A stretch of DNA of 51,400 nucleotides from Lachnospiraceae bacterium (lineage in GTDB: Bacteria; Bacillota; Clostridia; Lachnospirales; Lachnospiraceae): assembly GCA_015057635.1 (NCBI GenBank), contig SVEB01000003.1, positions 1 through 51,400 of the forward strand, given 5' to 3'. Below the pieces are notes generated by a model. It was not told the DNA's origin, made no database searches, and saw nothing but the letters and a program-made list of their open reading frames with translations. Position numbers and translations under genes: made by a program. Shown piece after piece: positions 1 to 7,856 of this stretch; within the stretch, counting starts at the first letter, position 1, and every line of letters starts with the position of its first letter.

Positions 1-1
1 G

Positions 2-29
2 TTGACGAATAGTTAAATTGTGGTAAAAT
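2..29 (+). promoter_or_regulatory. Putative sigma-A promoter
   Basis: TTGACG at 2-7 and TAAAAT at 24-29 are separated by 16 bases, and a TG one base before the -10 adds an extended -10. It would drive the gene starting at 220 through a leader of about 185 nt. The leader holds the palindrome ATACAAATTGTAT at 141-153, enclosed by ATCCAG (130-135) and CTGGAT (159-164). This could be a small hairpin or an operator. No known leader RNA is recognised. Confidence 0.55.
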
Positions 30-219
30 AGAGATGGAGACGGTAATACATTTTATGTGGATATTTATAAGATGGAATGAAACTAAAATATAAGATCGGA
101 TAGAAGAAATAGAATAGACGGAAGACAGAATCCAGTTTTTATACAAATTGTATGAGAGCTGGATATTGTTTTAGTAGGAACAATCCTTTTGTTACAGGTT
201 GTAGATAGGAGGGCTTGTT

Positions 220-777
220 ATGGATAATAGAGTGGTTCGATTAATGGAGAATTGTAAGAGGATATATGGAGAAGAGGAATACGCAAAGCAGGTCGAGAGA
301 CTCGGCGGATTTAAAGAAGATATGACTCCTAAGGAGCAGGCAGCTTTTATTAATGCCTTTATTCGGGAAAATAAAGCACAGGACGATGGTAAACAGGTGG
401 TGGAGACACTTAGGGCTTGTGGGCATGAGTGCCTGTCGAACCGGACAATTTCATTAGGAAAGAAACTCTATAAGGAGAGCAAGACGATGAAAGAGTTTCT
501 GGAGGCACTGAATGACCGATGCATTGGCGGCGGCTACCTGCACCTGGAAGGAGAGGGGAAGATCATTGGCCTGTATAAGGATTGCTATTGCACGATTCCA
601 AAACAGATTAGAAAGATGGATCCGACCTATTGCGAGTGCTCGGCAGGCTGGTATGAACATTTCTTCTCACAAGTATTGGAGACAAAGGTGAACGTGACAA
701 AGTTAGGAACGATATTAAATGGTGCACATCGGTGTACATTTGAGATTACATATGATAATGCAGATTTAGAAAAGTAA
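220..777 (+). CDS. Cysteine-rich protein with V4R-like C-terminal region
   Basis: A 185-residue soluble protein with no signal peptide or membrane segment. The N-terminal two thirds are helical and charged. The C-terminal half has several cysteines (around residues 68, 72, 123, 125, 138, 140, 171) and ends in a pattern with Cys-x-Cys-x2-Gly-Trp, a conserved Phe-Phe-x3-Leu, a Val-rich strand, Gly-x2-x-Cys and Phe-x-Ile. That layout resembles the small-molecule-binding V4R and L-2-amino-thiazoline-4-carboxylate hydrolase-like families. I do not recognise a characterised homologue, so the function is open: a ligand or metal-binding protein is plausible. The start has a GGAGGG ribosome site about 7 bases upstream. 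It is followed by a short membrane protein 71 bases downstream on the same strand. Confidence 0.7.
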   Translation: MDNRVVRLMENCKRIYGEEEYAKQVERLGGFKEDMTPKEQAAFINAFIRENKAQDDGKQVVETLRACGHECLSNRTISLGKKLYKESKTMKEFLEALNDRCIGGGYLHLEGEGKIIGLYKDCYCTIPKQIRKMDPTYCECSAGWYEHFFSQVLETKVNVTKLGTILNGAHRCTFEITYDNADLEK

Positions 778-848
778 CATACATAAGAAGGGATACTATA
801 CATGATATCAAAAGGGAGATGGTGGATGAAAGCTGAGGAGGTCAGTAT

Positions 849-1187
849 ATGCTTCTGTTTATCATTTGGATTTTGTGCAGCTTGATTTTTCTGGGAATAT
901 CGGCATCGGCATTACATTGTAGGGGACCAGTTCACTTTTGGAACGTGAAGGATGAGATAAAGGTATCGGATGTCAAACGGTATAATCAGTCTGCGGAATG
1001 GATGTGGATTTTCAATGCGATTATTTTTAGCCTGATTGGCATTCTGATGGCATGGGGAAAAGGAGCGCTCGTTGTTTTGATCATAATCTTCATTGTGTCA
1101 AAGCTGAATATTGTGTGCATGTATGCATATGAGATGATCGAGGCAAAGTATCGGGTATTTGACCGGAAACAGAGCTGGTGGCGTTAA
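849..1187 (+). CDS. Small membrane protein, three predicted transmembrane helices
   Basis: A 112-residue protein with hydrophobic segments near residues 2-22, 52-69 and 72-90, a polar stretch between the first two (about 25-50) and a basic C-terminus. It resembles small DUF3784-type membrane proteins of Firmicutes in size and layout, but I cannot assign the family firmly. The start at 849 follows a GAGGAGG ribosome site at about 836-842. It lies 71 bases after the cysteine-rich gene and may share its transcript. The palindrome 22 bases after its stop has its U-run on the other strand, so it is not an obvious terminator for this gene. Confidence 0.7.
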   Translation: MLLFIIWILCSLIFLGISASALHCRGPVHFWNVKDEIKVSDVKRYNQSAEWMWIFNAIIFSLIGILMAWGKGALVVLIIIFIVSKLNIVCMYAYEMIEAKYRVFDRKQSWWR

Positions 1188-1199
1188 GAAGCAGCGTGT

Positions 1200-1240
1200 A
1201 AAAAAAGAATTAGCTGACTGGCCCCCGGCCAGTCAGCTAA
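1200..1240 (-). terminator. Rho-independent terminator of the ABC exporter operon
   Basis: Perfect 14-bp arms: TTAGCTGACTGGCC at 1210-1223 and its complement at 1227-1240, with a CCC loop. On the minus strand the hairpin is followed by a run of U (the A-run at 1200-1208 on the plus strand), so it ends the operon whose last gene stops at 1333. The plus-strand side lacks a T-run. Confidence 0.85.
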
Positions 1241-1332
1241 TAATAGAGAAGGATTAAGACACCATATTTATTGGTTTAGTTCAGAATACAAGCAGATAGG
1301 ATTACAGGATTCTTAAAAGAATTTCAGAGGGG

Positions 1333-3153
1333 TTAGTTTGCGGATGCAACTTTCAGCCCTTCACTGTAATTCTGTGCCTGTGAGTCAAAAAGTTTATAGT
1401 ACAAGCTGTCTGTCTTTTTCATCAGGTTCTCATGAGTATCATAGTCACTTACGCTTCTGCCGTCTAACACCAGAATCCGGTCACAGAATACACTGCTGGA
1501 CATACGGTGGGAGATATAGATTGCGGTTTTTCCTTTTGTAAGGTCGTTAAAGTTCTGATAGATCTCAGCTTCTGCCAAAGGATCCAGGGCGGAAGTTGGT
1601 TCATCTAAGATGACAAGGTCCGCTTTTTTATAGAGTGCTCTTGCGATTGCGACTTTCTGACTCTGTCCGCCGGAGAACTCAGTGCCATTCTCATCATAGT
1701 CTTTACCGAAGTAAGTGAACATGCCATCATTAAGACTTTCCATCTTTTCTCGCAGGCCCACTTCTTCTAACACGTTCATAGCGTCGGAGGAATCTGGCTT
1801 TTTCTCGCTGCGATTATATGGCTTACAGGTCACATTTTCATAAATGGAGAAGTTAAAGAGTTTGTAATCCTGAAAGACTGCCGAGATCGATTTCATATAG
1901 GTGCGGTAATCATAATCGAAGATATCGTTGCCGTTAATTTTAATGGTTCCTTTCTGTGGATGATAAAGCCTGCAGATCAGCTTGATCAGCGTTGTCTTGC
2001 CGGCACCATTCAGCCCGACAATCGATATTTTTTCGCCTTCCTGAATGGAGAAGGAAACATCCTTTAAAACCATATCCTGGCTGCCGTCATATCCGAATGT
2101 CACATGTTCGAATGAAATGGAATGCACTTTCCCCTCAAATGGAATCTTACCGGTTTCTTTCTCTTCTTCTTTTAAATCCATAAATTCCATAAATGGATCT
2201 AAGTAGGAGAATAATTTCTGCAGATCGGTCACGCTCTTAAATGTCTCCATAAAGGTATTGGTGAAGTTTACAGCAGAGGAGACATACATTGTGAAGGAAC
2301 CGATGGAAATGGAAGGCCCGAACTGATTGGATACGACACGAAGGGCAATGTAGCCATAGCAGAGTGCGGACTGAAGCACGGTATTGATTTCCGTAGATGC
2401 CAGGAACCGTGCCATTCTATGATAGAATTTCGTAAACCAGCGGGTAATCTCATGATTGTATTCTACAATACGGTCGGAGAGCATCGGTGCCATATCATAT
2501 AGACGAACATCTTTTTGAATCTCCTGGGTAAAGCATAAGCCTACATAATAGTTTAGTTTTCGATTTACCGGGATCAGATCCTGCGAGAACTGTGCCTCAT
2601 ATTTACTGAAACGGGAATAAAGTATAAAGGATAGAAGAAGCGACAGGAAAAGCAGCACGAGGAGTACCGGGCTAAGTGTTAACATCAGTGCGATTAAGGA
2701 AAGGATTGTCACAATGCCTTTTAGAATGGTGGCGGTAAGCGTAATAATCCGATTAATCACATTCTGGCTTTGAATGGCGAATACTGCGCGTTCTTTTAAA
2801 TCGAGGTAATAAGGATTCTCTAAGCAGGAATAAGGTACTTCCATAATCTTTTTTGCCATCTGCTCATTCATTTTCTCAGTTACATACGTATTCTTAATGG
2901 TAAGACGGCAGTTTAATAGATTCGATAGAAAACCGAATACAAGATTGGAGAGGGCAATAAGGGAAACATATAAAAGCAGCATTCTAGTGTTCTTATTATG
3001 TACCAGCTCATCAATCAGGAATTTAGGCAGAATGATATTTGATAAGATCTGTGCCGTGCCAAGTAAGGAGTTAAAAAGCAGAAGCACGAAGTACATCGGT
3101 GATATCTCAAATGCCAGTTTAAAGAATAACATTAATTTCTTTTTGGTTTTCAT
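1333..3153 (-). CDS. ABC exporter half-transporter (permease plus ATPase), second of a pair
   Basis: A 606-residue type-IV ABC exporter half. Membrane helices fill about residues 15-300. The ATPase domain covers about 345-590, with Walker A GLNGAGKT near 380-387, Q-loop VFQD near 426-429, signature SGGQS near 494-498, Walker B VILDEP near 514-519 and the switch His in ISHR. It overlaps the upstream half-transporter gene by four bases (ATGA type), so the two very likely form a heterodimer made in equal amounts. Both halves have complete catalytic motifs, so there is no obvious degenerate site. The substrate is unknown: the gene set (regulator plus two exporter halves) fits drug, peptide or lipid export. 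The -14 bp terminator downstream closes the operon. Confidence 0.93.
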   Translation of the reverse strand: MKTKKKLMLFFKLAFEISPMYFVLLLFNSLLGTAQILSNIILPKFLIDELVHNKNTRMLLLYVSLIALSNLVFGFLSNLLNCRLTIKNTYVTEKMNEQMAKKIMEVPYSCLENPYYLDLKERAVFAIQSQNVINRIITLTATILKGIVTILSLIALMLTLSPVLLVLLFLSLLLSFILYSRFSKYEAQFSQDLIPVNRKLNYYVGLCFTQEIQKDVRLYDMAPMLSDRIVEYNHEITRWFTKFYHRMARFLASTEINTVLQSALCYGYIALRVVSNQFGPSISIGSFTMYVSSAVNFTNTFMETFKSVTDLQKLFSYLDPFMEFMDLKEEEKETGKIPFEGKVHSISFEHVTFGYDGSQDMVLKDVSFSIQEGEKISIVGLNGAGKTTLIKLICRLYHPQKGTIKINGNDIFDYDYRTYMKSISAVFQDYKLFNFSIYENVTCKPYNRSEKKPDSSDAMNVLEEVGLREKMESLNDGMFTYFGKDYDENGTEFSGGQSQKVAIARALYKKADLVILDEPTSALDPLAEAEIYQNFNDLTKGKTAIYISHRMSSSVFCDRILVLDGRSVSDYDTHENLMKKTDSLYYKLFDSQAQNYSEGLKVASAN

Positions 3154-4952
3154 GCGGTTGCCTCCTCTTGATAATATTTGCCCTGAACAAGAAACATCTC
3201 ATAATATTTTCCTTTCAGGCGCATCAGTTCTTCGTGGCTGCCATATTCCGCAAGCCCATCCTGATCAAACAGTGCGATATGATCGCAGAATTTGGTGCTG
3301 GCAAGGCGGTGTGAGATATAAACAGCAGTCTTTCCTTCAACCAGAGACTGGAAGTTCTGATAGATATCGGCTTCTGCAAGGGCATCTAAGGCAGCAGTCG
3401 GCTCATCTAAGATCACCATGTTCGCATCTTTATATAAGGCTCTTGCGATGGCAAGTTTCTGATTCTCTCCGCCGGAGAACTGGGCACCGTTCGGATCGAT
3501 AATCTTTAGCATCATCTGATCGATCCCATTTGGAAGAGAGGCAATCTTCTTGCCAAGGCCGACACGGGTTAAGCAGTCTGTAACTCGGGATTCATCGATT
3601 TGCTCACTTGCACAGGCTACATTTTCTTTTAGCGGATAGGAGATGATATTGATATCTTGGAATACAACCGAGAACATACGGTACAGTTCAAGGCGGTCAA
3701 ATTCCTTAATGGAAATGCCGTTGATCAGGATATCGCCTTCTGTTACATCAAATAGTCCAGTCATAAGCTTGATGATCGTGCTTTTTCCGGCACCATTGAT
3801 ACCGACAATGGCCAGTTTCTCTCCTTTATGAATGGTAAGGTTTAGATGGCGTAGAACATAGCGGTCTGTTTTTGGATAGCGAAAAGACACATCTTTAAAC
3901 TGAATCTCCAGCGTATCGTTTGTAATGGCTTTTCTTGTGCCGCCGGCATTATAAAAATCATTGTCTACAAATGCAAAGTAGTCGTGTACATAGTGGCTTT
4001 CATTCAGGATAGTGGTTATCTTTTGAATCATATTTTTTAAAGAAGCAGTTAACAGGGTGACTGCGGTAAGATACATTGAAAAATCAGCGATGGACATTCC
4101 CTTTACAACCTTTGCCACAAGAATTCCATAGGTCGCGATATCGCTGATCACAAGGAAAGAAAGCTCTAAAAGGGAATAAAGGAATTCACGGTTTCGGATG
4201 CTTCTTTCAATTTGCATAAACGAAAGGATCTCATCGTCATAGTTGGAAAGAATCCGTTTTTTAAGATCATACAGACGGATATCCTTTCCGTAAGAAAAAT
4301 CATGAGTCGTGCGGTAATAATAGTCTTTTTTGCGTTTGGAATGGTTTAGCGCTTCTTTTCTTTCATAGCGGTAGTTATGTATTTTTTTTGCATCCCATAC
4401 CCGGATAGCAGTGCTCATCACAAGCGGAATCAGGATAATAGGACTTAAGTGTCCGATAAACAGGGTTAAGATCAAAGTGGATAGAATATCGGCCGGTACA
4501 TCAAACAGGTTATGATACACACCCTCTAATCCATTCTCATTGTTACTTGTCGCTTCCAGGGCATTTTCATTTTCTTCAAAAAATGAGGAGTCTTCCATGT
4601 ACTTATAGTCAATGCGCAGAAGTTTCGTAAAGATATCCCCCATAAAGTCAATCCGAAGTATGGAAAGAAGGGGATAGGCATACTGATGGGTTAGGTTCTT
4701 GATAAAACCCAATGCCCCGGCTGTCAGAAAATAAATAAGGGAAAGTAAAATAATATAGGAGATGCCTTTTTCCTTTAAAAAGGCATCTAAGTATACTTTC
4801 GGAAGCAGCGACAGAATAAAAGGAGTTAGGGCTGCTGTAATGGTATAAAAGAAAAAGTAGACATAAATTCGTTTGCGGCATTTCCAAGCATGTTTTAGAA
4901 GTCTGGTGATTACTTTGGATACGGAATACGTTCGTTTGGTTTTCATTTTCAT
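3150..4952 (-). CDS. ABC exporter half-transporter (permease plus ATPase), first of a pair
   Basis: A 600-residue ABC exporter half with about six membrane helices in residues 28-310 and an ATPase domain from about 350. Visible motifs are Walker A GINGAGKS near 384-391, Q-loop VFQD, signature SGGENQK, Walker B VILDEP and the H-loop ISHR. It is a diverged paralogue of the next gene, with the same order and length. Its start overlaps the end of the ArsR-type regulator by four bases (4949-4952), and its end overlaps the second half-transporter by four bases. The three genes are therefore translationally coupled. The regulator controlling its own exporter suggests induction by the exported compound, which is inference. 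No peptidase C39 domain is present, so it is not a bacteriocin-processing transporter. Confidence 0.93.
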   Translation of the reverse strand: MKMKTKRTYSVSKVITRLLKHAWKCRKRIYVYFFFYTITAALTPFILSLLPKVYLDAFLKEKGISYIILLSLIYFLTAGALGFIKNLTHQYAYPLLSILRIDFMGDIFTKLLRIDYKYMEDSSFFEENENALEATSNNENGLEGVYHNLFDVPADILSTLILTLFIGHLSPIILIPLVMSTAIRVWDAKKIHNYRYERKEALNHSKRKKDYYYRTTHDFSYGKDIRLYDLKKRILSNYDDEILSFMQIERSIRNREFLYSLLELSFLVISDIATYGILVAKVVKGMSIADFSMYLTAVTLLTASLKNMIQKITTILNESHYVHDYFAFVDNDFYNAGGTRKAITNDTLEIQFKDVSFRYPKTDRYVLRHLNLTIHKGEKLAIVGINGAGKSTIIKLMTGLFDVTEGDILINGISIKEFDRLELYRMFSVVFQDINIISYPLKENVACASEQIDESRVTDCLTRVGLGKKIASLPNGIDQMMLKIIDPNGAQFSGGENQKLAIARALYKDANMVILDEPTAALDALAEADIYQNFQSLVEGKTAVYISHRLASTKFCDHIALFDQDGLAEYGSHEELMRLKGKYYEMFLVQGKYYQEEATA

Positions 4953-6049
4953 TCCTTCCTTTCTAGATCGGTTATGATCATCTTTAAATTTTCCATCGTT
5001 TCTTTATTTACCTCATAAAAAACTTTCTTTGCATTGGCTTCATCTACAAAAATCGTAATGGCTTTTGCCTGAAATAGGGTAGTGATGTGATGAGAGATGG
5101 TAGCAGGCGTGAGTTTTAATTCTTTGGCAAGTTCCTGAATGTACATCTTTTTCTTGGAAAGGCACTGCATGATATGCAGGCGGGTTGGATCGCCAAGAGC
5201 TTTAAAGAGCTGATAGGTCTTTTCAAACTGTTTCCTTTGCTTTAGGTCCATCAGCGGCTTGCACAGGTATCCAATCGTAATGATGTGGGAGCTTGCTCTC
5301 ATATATAAAGAAAGCGAGTTGAAGTCAAAAACAGAAGGTATCGCAATGATATGGCATCCGGCGGACTGGATGGAGATAAAAGAAGATTCAAAAAAGGTTT
5401 CGTTGATGTAATCAGCTGAGAGGCTTTTTTTCTGCGCTTCTTTTATATCTTCTTCAATAAGTGGAAAGTGTTTTTCCATAACCGGGGTAAGATGAACGGT
5501 AAAATCCTTAAGCTCGGTATAGAGTTTCTCGTAACTCTGATAAAGAGTCATAAATCTCATCTTAGCAGAATCATCCAATGGCAGTGAGGAGAGTGCTTCT
5601 AAAAGTGTTGGCAGGGAAGCAAGGGCAGGCGGAATCTCTTCTTTTGTGTTAAAGATAAACAGGGTATCATCTGCTGCAAGATCTGAAAGTTCACCGGCAA
5701 TCGCCTGATAGCAGTAAATTCGAAATTGCTCTAATGACAGAGGATCAAATTCATGCATTGGGATGGAGCGGACAATCTCTCCTAACAGATTGTTGTCATC
5801 TTCATTCTTTTTTCCATAGTAGAGAAGAAGAGGAGAACTGTTAAGATAAGGTTCCATTTCTTCTATAACGGCATGATAGTAGGACTCTAAGTGCTTGAAC
5901 GGACCATTTAAAAAGTCGGCATAGATTTCATCTGTTTCATGTTTTTCTTTGATCTCGTCTATGCGATTGTTTACATGCACCTGAATCAGGGAGGCGGCTT
6001 CAAAAGCCCAGTAGAATTCTTTTTTTAATTCTAGTGTAATATTATCCAT
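4949..6049 (-). CDS. ArsR-family transcriptional regulator with large N-terminal effector region
   Basis: A 366-residue protein. The C-terminal ~85 residues are a winged helix of ArsR type: LFKALGDPTRLHIMQCL, then a recognition helix containing TPATISHHITTL, then a wing with FYEV. The N-terminal ~270 residues are mostly acidic and helical, with no motif I recognise. They probably sense the inducer, whereas simple ArsR proteins are only about 100 residues. The usual metal-binding CxC motifs are absent, so a metal sensor is unlikely. It is the first gene of an operon with two ABC exporter halves and overlaps the first by four bases. The upstream region holds several TTAGAT boxes that fit autoregulation. 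The ribosome site AAGGAGT lies just upstream of the start at 6049. Confidence 0.85.
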   Translation of the reverse strand: MDNITLELKKEFYWAFEAASLIQVHVNNRIDEIKEKHETDEIYADFLNGPFKHLESYYHAVIEEMEPYLNSSPLLLYYGKKNEDDNNLLGEIVRSIPMHEFDPLSLEQFRIYCYQAIAGELSDLAADDTLFIFNTKEEIPPALASLPTLLEALSSLPLDDSAKMRFMTLYQSYEKLYTELKDFTVHLTPVMEKHFPLIEEDIKEAQKKSLSADYINETFFESSFISIQSAGCHIIAIPSVFDFNSLSLYMRASSHIITIGYLCKPLMDLKQRKQFEKTYQLFKALGDPTRLHIMQCLSKKKMYIQELAKELKLTPATISHHITTLFQAKAITIFVDEANAKKVFYEVNKETMENLKMIITDLERKE

Positions 6050-6093
6050 GAGATACTCCTTTATATGTAAGATAAAGAAATTATTTACTTTTA

Positions 6094-6190
6094 TTAGATG
6101 ATACTACCAATGTTAGATAATGTCAATGCATATTAGATAAATATCTAACATAAGAATAAAATTAGAAAAATATTAGATGATTATCTAATA
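6094..6190 (-). promoter_or_regulatory. Phased TTAGAT operator array upstream of the ArsR/ABC operon
   Basis: TTAGAT occurs at 6094, 6113, 6133 and 6173, with spacings of 19, 20 and 40 bases, close to whole numbers of helical turns. Two of the copies are completed to palindromes: TTAGATAAATATCTAA at 6133-6148 and a longer one with 8-bp arms TATTAGAT/ATCTAATA at 6171-6190. The array lies 45-141 bases upstream of the regulator start. Binding by the ArsR-type regulator is inference from position and symmetry. Confidence 0.6.
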
Positions 6191-6263
6191 AAAGTATGTT
6201 ATATAAGGGAATCTGAGATAAGAAAGAGTCATATGATAAAAAGATAGGAAAGAAGATGGATAA

Positions 6264-6328
6264 CTAAAAAAGCTGCCATAAAGCATTGGGGGATATTATC
6301 TTCTTCCCAATGAATTTATGACAGCTTG
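6264..6328 (-). terminator. Terminator of the small zinc-ribbon gene
   Basis: Imperfect arms of about 21 bases: AAGCTGCCATAAAGCATTGG from 6270 pairs with the segment ending in GACAGCTT at 6306-6327. The A-run at 6266-6271 becomes a U-run on the minus strand. It lies 22 bases after the stop of the minus-strand gene at 6350. Confidence 0.75.
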
Positions 6329-6349
6329 CATACGGATTATGTATTTATC

Positions 6350-6508
6350 TTATTTCTGATTGCCGCAAATCTTGCATACCTTTGGCTTAGAACCGTCTTC
6401 CATTACTTTTGTCCAAAGTAATTTAACTCCGGTACGTTTGCAGATTGGGCAAGTTCCACGCCAGTTTTCCTGCTTTTTCACTACTTTACCTCTGTTTGTT
6501 TTTGCCAT
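6350..6508 (-). CDS. Small zinc-ribbon protein, 52 residues
   Basis: The protein starts MAKTNRGKVV and has one CPIC and one CKIC pair about 30 residues apart, the pattern of a treble-clef or zinc-ribbon fold binding one Zn. It is very basic, like small ribosome- or nucleic-acid-associated proteins, but I do not recognise a named ribosomal protein in it. I chose the start at 6508 because AAGGAG lies about 10 bases upstream. The reading frame is open further upstream to a GTG at 6622, but that would add an unlikely His-rich N-terminus. It has its own predicted promoter about 170 bases upstream and its own terminator, so it is a single-gene unit. The role is unknown. Confidence 0.8.
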   Translation of the reverse strand: MAKTNRGKVVKKQENWRGTCPICKRTGVKLLWTKVMEDGSKPKVCKICGNQK

Positions 6509-6679
6509 CTTGGTCGTCTCCTTATACATATAATAATGATAAACTAGAACATTTGAAAATAGCATCTCGTGGTGAGGATGGTTATGGTTATAGGCAGTCA
6601 TAAATAGGTGCAACCAGCGCACCCTCCCCGGAGGTGATTAAGTCAATAGCCGTTTATGATCGAACGACTTTGTATTTAT

Positions 6680-6708
6680 ATTTTAGAAAATTTTGTAAAA
6701 TTTGTCAA
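6680..6708 (-). promoter_or_regulatory. Promoter of the zinc-ribbon gene
   Basis: On the minus strand, TTGACA (6708-6703) and TAAAAT (6685-6680) are separated by exactly 17 bases. The -35 is an 11-of-12-quality match overall and overlaps the -35 of the plus-strand promoter for the AraC gene. The transcript would have a leader of about 160 nt. Confidence 0.7.
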
Positions 6709-6730
6709 CCCTTATTTTCTGTTGTAGAAT
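6702..6730 (+). promoter_or_regulatory. Promoter of the AraC regulator gene
   Basis: TTGTCA (6702-6707) and TAGAAT (6725-6730) with a 17-base spacer. It is back-to-back with the minus-strand promoter and shares its -35 bases, so RNA polymerase can probably occupy only one direction at a time. Confidence 0.6.
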
Positions 6731-6790
6731 AATGGAAAATGATGTAAACTTTAAGAAGAATATAGAATGTCAAAAAGGAGAAGAGGGCAT

Positions 6791-7678
6791 ATGGGGGAAG
6801 AAACGCATTTATGCAGGATCGCATGTGATTCTATGCCGGATGTTTACGATGCTGCATTTGGGCTGGCACAGAGGCCGATGATCCATTGTGACAGGACGGC
6901 TGAGTTTGATGTGATGATTTATCTTCTGAATGGCGGAATGGAGATTTTTGAAGATGGGATACGGTATGAATTAACGCCGGGAACACTTTTCTTCTTAAAG
7001 AGGGGAGTGCATCACTGGGGAGTGAAGCCATTTTTGATCGGGACGTCCTGGTATTATGCGCATTTTGCAGGAAGAGAGCCGGATGAAGCGATGTATATAG
7101 GAAGAGAGGAGATGGACACTTATGACTCAGAACCGTCTGCTAGAGAAATGGAACTAAAGAACGGGTTTCTGACAATTCCTAAGATTCTAAGGCTTCCGCC
7201 GGAGAATCATATCAAGGAGAGCGTGGAAGAGATGGTAAGGCTGTTTCAGTCAGAGGTAGCAGGGGACGGAATGCGGGCTAGGATGATGTTGTGGGAGATT
7301 TTTCTTGGGTGCACGCAGATGGAGCAGATAGAGAAACGAAAGTCATTGGATGAGAGCCGGATGGATCAGATCACAGAGTTTTTAAAGAAAAATTGTGTTC
7401 GGAACTTTTCACCGAATGAACTGGAGGAACAGTTAGGACTTACTTATAAATATATTGGAATGCTGTTTAAGGGAAAGACCGGAAAGACCATCAAGGAGTA
7501 TCAGAGAATGATCCGGCTTCAGCGGGCGGTGAAATTATTATGTGAGACAGAGATGACAGTCGCACAGGTTGCGGCAGAAACCGGATTTTATGATGCTTTT
7601 TATTTTAGCAGGATTTTTAAAAAAGAGAAGGGGATATCGCCGCTTAAGTTCCGGGAAACATACCAGCCAAGAATTTAG
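6791..7678 (+). CDS. AraC-family regulator with cupin-like N-terminus
   Basis: A 295-residue regulator. An N-terminal cupin-like sensor (about residues 20-90, with a GTLFFLKRGVHHWG-type strand pair) is followed by two helix-turn-helix motifs in the last 100 residues. The second ends VAAETGFYDAFYFSRIFKKEKGISPLKFR, typical of the family. I chose the start at 6791 because AAAGGAGAAGAGG precedes it, while the in-frame ATG at 6767 has no ribosome site. The GH127 arabinofuranosidase gene follows on the same strand after 178 bases, so this is probably its sugar-responsive activator. The sugar sensed (arabinose or an arabino-oligosaccharide) is inference from the neighbour. Confidence 0.9.
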   Translation: MGEETHLCRIACDSMPDVYDAAFGLAQRPMIHCDRTAEFDVMIYLLNGGMEIFEDGIRYELTPGTLFFLKRGVHHWGVKPFLIGTSWYYAHFAGREPDEAMYIGREEMDTYDSEPSAREMELKNGFLTIPKILRLPPENHIKESVEEMVRLFQSEVAGDGMRARMMLWEIFLGCTQMEQIEKRKSLDESRMDQITEFLKKNCVRNFSPNELEEQLGLTYKYIGMLFKGKTGKTIKEYQRMIRLQRAVKLLCETEMTVAQVAAETGFYDAFYFSRIFKKEKGISPLKFRETYQPRI

Positions 7679-7856
7679 TTATGACGGTGAGTAAAAAACA
7701 AATAAACGTAAGTCAAATGAGTGGAAAATAATACATGCATAAACGAGATTTATCCATTTAAACAGCACTCTTTTTGGAATATTGTATAGGTAAAGAAGGC
7801 AGACAGCCCAACTAAATACAGGATTCGTGTATTAGAATGGATGGAGGAAATCAAAG

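Noticed and set aside
2897..3502. 201-codon plus-strand ORF across two ABC genes
   Set aside because: It is fully antisense to two well-supported ABC exporter genes, and its composition is unlike a real protein.
6509..6622. Upstream extension of the zinc-ribbon gene from a GTG
   Set aside because: The extension is His-rich and unlike the family, and AAGGAG directly precedes the internal ATG at 6508.
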